A DNA stretch of 64,000 nt from Monilinia fructicola (Eukaryota; Ascomycota; Leotiomycetes; Helotiales; Sclerotiniaceae), in NCBI GenBank assembly GCA_008692225.1, contig VICG01000003.1:202001-266000 (forward strand). Reading direction: 5' to 3'. This document shows, one piece after another, positions 61,717-64,000 of the stretch. Both the position numbers and the translations under genes were made by a program. Position 1 is the stretch's first letter. Every line of letters begins with the position of its first letter. The notes below the pieces were generated by a model that was given only the letters and a program-made list of their open reading frames with translations, was not told the DNA's origin and did not search any database.

Positions 61717-62556
61717 ATGGCCCATCAAGGTTCCTTCCCGGGGGGAGAAAAGCGAACTTCAAAGATCTACCACACGGTGCTTCCCGAACTCGGTCGTCTT
61801 CTCCTCAGTCAGCACTTACCCTCCGTGAACGGGAAGGAAGTCACCGTCGACGAATTTGCGGCCGCGGTAGAAAGAGCCACCGCGTTCATCCAGGGCAAGG
61901 AGGTCTTTCTCCAGCTACAGATTGTTCGTCCCGATTACGTGCAGTTCCTCATCGACCGGGAAGCATGGGAGGTTTTTTGTCAGTATTCCCTCTGCGGTGT
62001 GGAATCTTATGTGGGAGATTGAATGCTGATTCTTGGAAATACAGGCGGAGGACCAAATCAGAAGGGTTCTCCGAATTACAGACCGTTCCCCTCCAGGGAT
62101 CCTCGCATCGATCTTCCCCTCCCTCGATGTTTCGATCCCGGTTTCCTCACCCCGGATACTTACGCTCTTGTCTTTAGAGATGGTTTACACCCCGATTGTC
62201 CTGATTGTCGCTGCGGTGTGCTGTGCTCGCGAGATGGTGCGGAGTATGTTGATCGGTGTCCGTACAGTGATGGGGGACTGAGAGTCACAACGCCTCAAGA
62301 GGAGTATGCGGCGTTTCGGGAGCGGTTGGAGGAACAGTCGAGGAAGTTGGGGTATAAAAATTCGGATGAGAGGTGGGAGAGGGAGTGTGAGATTGAAGAG
62401 GCGAGGGAGGAGGAGCGGAGGAAGGGGGAGGTTGGGATGGAGGAGGGTGAGGAGGCGGTGGTGAAGGGGGGGATGAGAGTAGGGCGGGCGAAGACTTTGG
62501 TTAAGCAGAGGAAGAAGAAAGAGGAGAAGCATTTGTTGCGGTGCTCGCATATGTAA
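61717..62556 (+). CDS. Small protein with a short Cys cluster and charged tail, unknown function
   Basis: Two exons (61717-61978, 62045-62556) give 257 residues. The intron 61979-62044 has a GTCAGT donor and ACAG acceptor; the junction completes Cys88 (F-C-GGPNQ). The N-terminal 85 residues look globular (KIYHTVLPELGRLLLSQHLP, EVTVDEFAAAVERATAFI). The centre holds HPDCPDCRCGVLCSRDGAEYVDRC, six cysteines in 24 residues that could bind zinc. The last 90 residues are highly charged, Glu/Lys/Arg-rich, probably a long helix (RLEEQSRKLGY ... EEAREEERRKGE). The coding strand becomes G-rich there. No targeting signal or known domain was recognised. Confidence 0.7.
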
Positions 62557-64000
62557 GGCTGAGGTAAGGGATGGTGCTTTGGGGAACCAGTGGTGCTTTG
62601 GGGCTTGATATGGGCTTTATGGTTCTTGCAGAATTTTGCACTGGGGATTTCGTGGTGATGCTTCATCATACGGTTACCGATTTTCTTTTCACGATATATG
62701 CTAGGTATGGAGGTCCTAAGACATCGACATCGAAATGTCATTCCGGCCGTCGGTGAAAATGTGGGAGGAACATTTCTCTTTATTTATTTCTTTCTTTATC
62801 TTTCCTCTTTCTTCCTTCTTCTTCTTTCTCTTTCTCCCTTACCTTTTTTCATTTACAGGCACTCTACCTTTCAGATATGATTGTATGACAGAAGCTCCGG
62901 AGGTGCCTCGCAGATACTTCACAATAGAAACCGATGAATCTTCGAGGAAGTCAAGCTAAGCTAGGTCTGCCTTGTCTATCTTGTTCCTGAGTTATAGCAT
63001 ACATGTTTCAAAGGGATATCACCTTATCTATTAGTCTAGAATCTTAATAATTGAAGACTTCTTCTTATGATATGGGAGATTTGGTGCATTTTATCATGTA
63101 TGCGGTGATTGGGTGGAACCATCTGGTCTTTAGGGGGAACATGCTATGATTATGAGATATTGGGGCGTTCAAAGCTTTAAGAAAGATGTCTGGTTGTATG
63201 GTGGTGAGGTGGAAGGATATCATACATTGGGTTTTGTATTGGATTCATATCGTTTTGTGAGGAGAGCACATGGTATCGAACACAGATAAAGAGTAAGGTT
63301 AGCCAGGGAAGACGAAAGCAATATGATGCACAGCATCCACCTTTGGAAAAATATATTTATAAGAGGGGCAGTGAGATCCTGCTAAATACTTTGAGGTGGT
63401 TTTTGGCAGAATAGATATTTGAACTAGAGTTATAGCGTTGAGACAGCTAGGCTTTTGGTTGGTGATAGGATGGAGCTATGGAGGTCTAATTAGCTGTTTC
63501 TGTTTTTTGTTTTTGCTGGTGAAAACCTGATTCAGAGCTTTAGCCTTAGTTCTAACGAATCACGTCTTGGCGATCCATGGATGAGAGAGTAATCCTCAAA
63601 CTCTGTCAATATTCAGAGTAGATTGAACTTTGACACAAGAAAAGGTTTGATGATTGGAATGGTATGAATTCTTGGAACTCTGCAGCCTAGCAAATCCATG
63701 GACAATGGATCTCTGGGAATCATAAGATTGAAGTCATTCAGTCAGGCACTGCAGCTGCTTTCGGAGGATGAAAGCCTATTAGCAAGTCAAGTCCGCAGCT
63801 ATCCTCATGTTAATGTACTTATGATCTATTTTCGATATGATGACCATCATCACAACACCCATGTTCTATGACAAGAGGAACATGAAGTATTTAGTAAGCT
63901 CCATGCAGAATCCGAATCCTCAACTCTCCGAGCTTCGCAAATGCGTGTTTAGAACCAAGAACTAGAGTTTAGAGTGCAGTGGCTGTATCGACAGCTTCGT
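62557..64000. other. Right end; no gene recognised
   Basis: A pyrimidine tract (TTTCTTTCTTT type) runs about 62770-62850. Short frames in 62571-62959 overlap it and are unsupported. The last kilobase shows no open frame or repeat that I can defend. Confidence 0.5.

Overview
The window looks like nuclear DNA of a filamentous ascomycete, most likely a leotiomycete/helotialean. The evidence is short GT-AG introns (about 46-136 nt) with CTAAC-like branch points, many secreted Ser/Thr-rich or N-glycosylated proteins, a microsomal-type P450, a 2EXR-domain family, a STAND (NACHT-ankyrin) gene, and AT-rich transposon relics. Taxonomy is inferred; all gene models were spliced by hand and the exon sums were checked for frame.

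Left part (0-26 kb): a GPI-anchored glycoprotein; an NmrA-like pseudogene split by a nested AT-rich foldback element that itself carries a solo-LTR-like island; a seven-exon secreted M35-like metalloprotease with a mucin-like tail; a membrane protein with a Cys-rich tail; a cytochrome P450; a short-chain dehydrogenase; a small Cys-containing secreted protein; a secreted protein ending in DSFPW repeats; a broken Ca3427-type binding-protein-like gene; and a divergently arranged UBC7-type E2.

Middle (27-38 kb): a decayed STAND/NACHT-ankyrin gene with AT-drifted ankyrin repeats, a GH18 gene, a 2EXR pseudogene and an alpha/beta-hydrolase. Several of these are interrupted by single-base indels. Either the locus is decaying or the assembly carries uncorrected indels.

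37.7-47.8 kb is gene-poor but not featureless. It carries about 20 same-strand copies of a short motif built on a TGCAACA core. Eight of them form a regular 73-75 bp tandem array. One outlier lies at 49.6 kb, and two inverted copies lie at 15.9 kb beside a GACAGCTGTC palindrome. I do not recognise this family, and it is the most interesting unexplained signal here.

Right part (47.8-64 kb): a GT8-like type II membrane glycosyltransferase, a 2EXR protein with an RGG-type tail interrupted by an in-frame TAG, an 8 kb AT-rich stretch with a second LTR-like island and no gene I can support, then two small intact genes of unknown function, one of them a coiled-coil protein.
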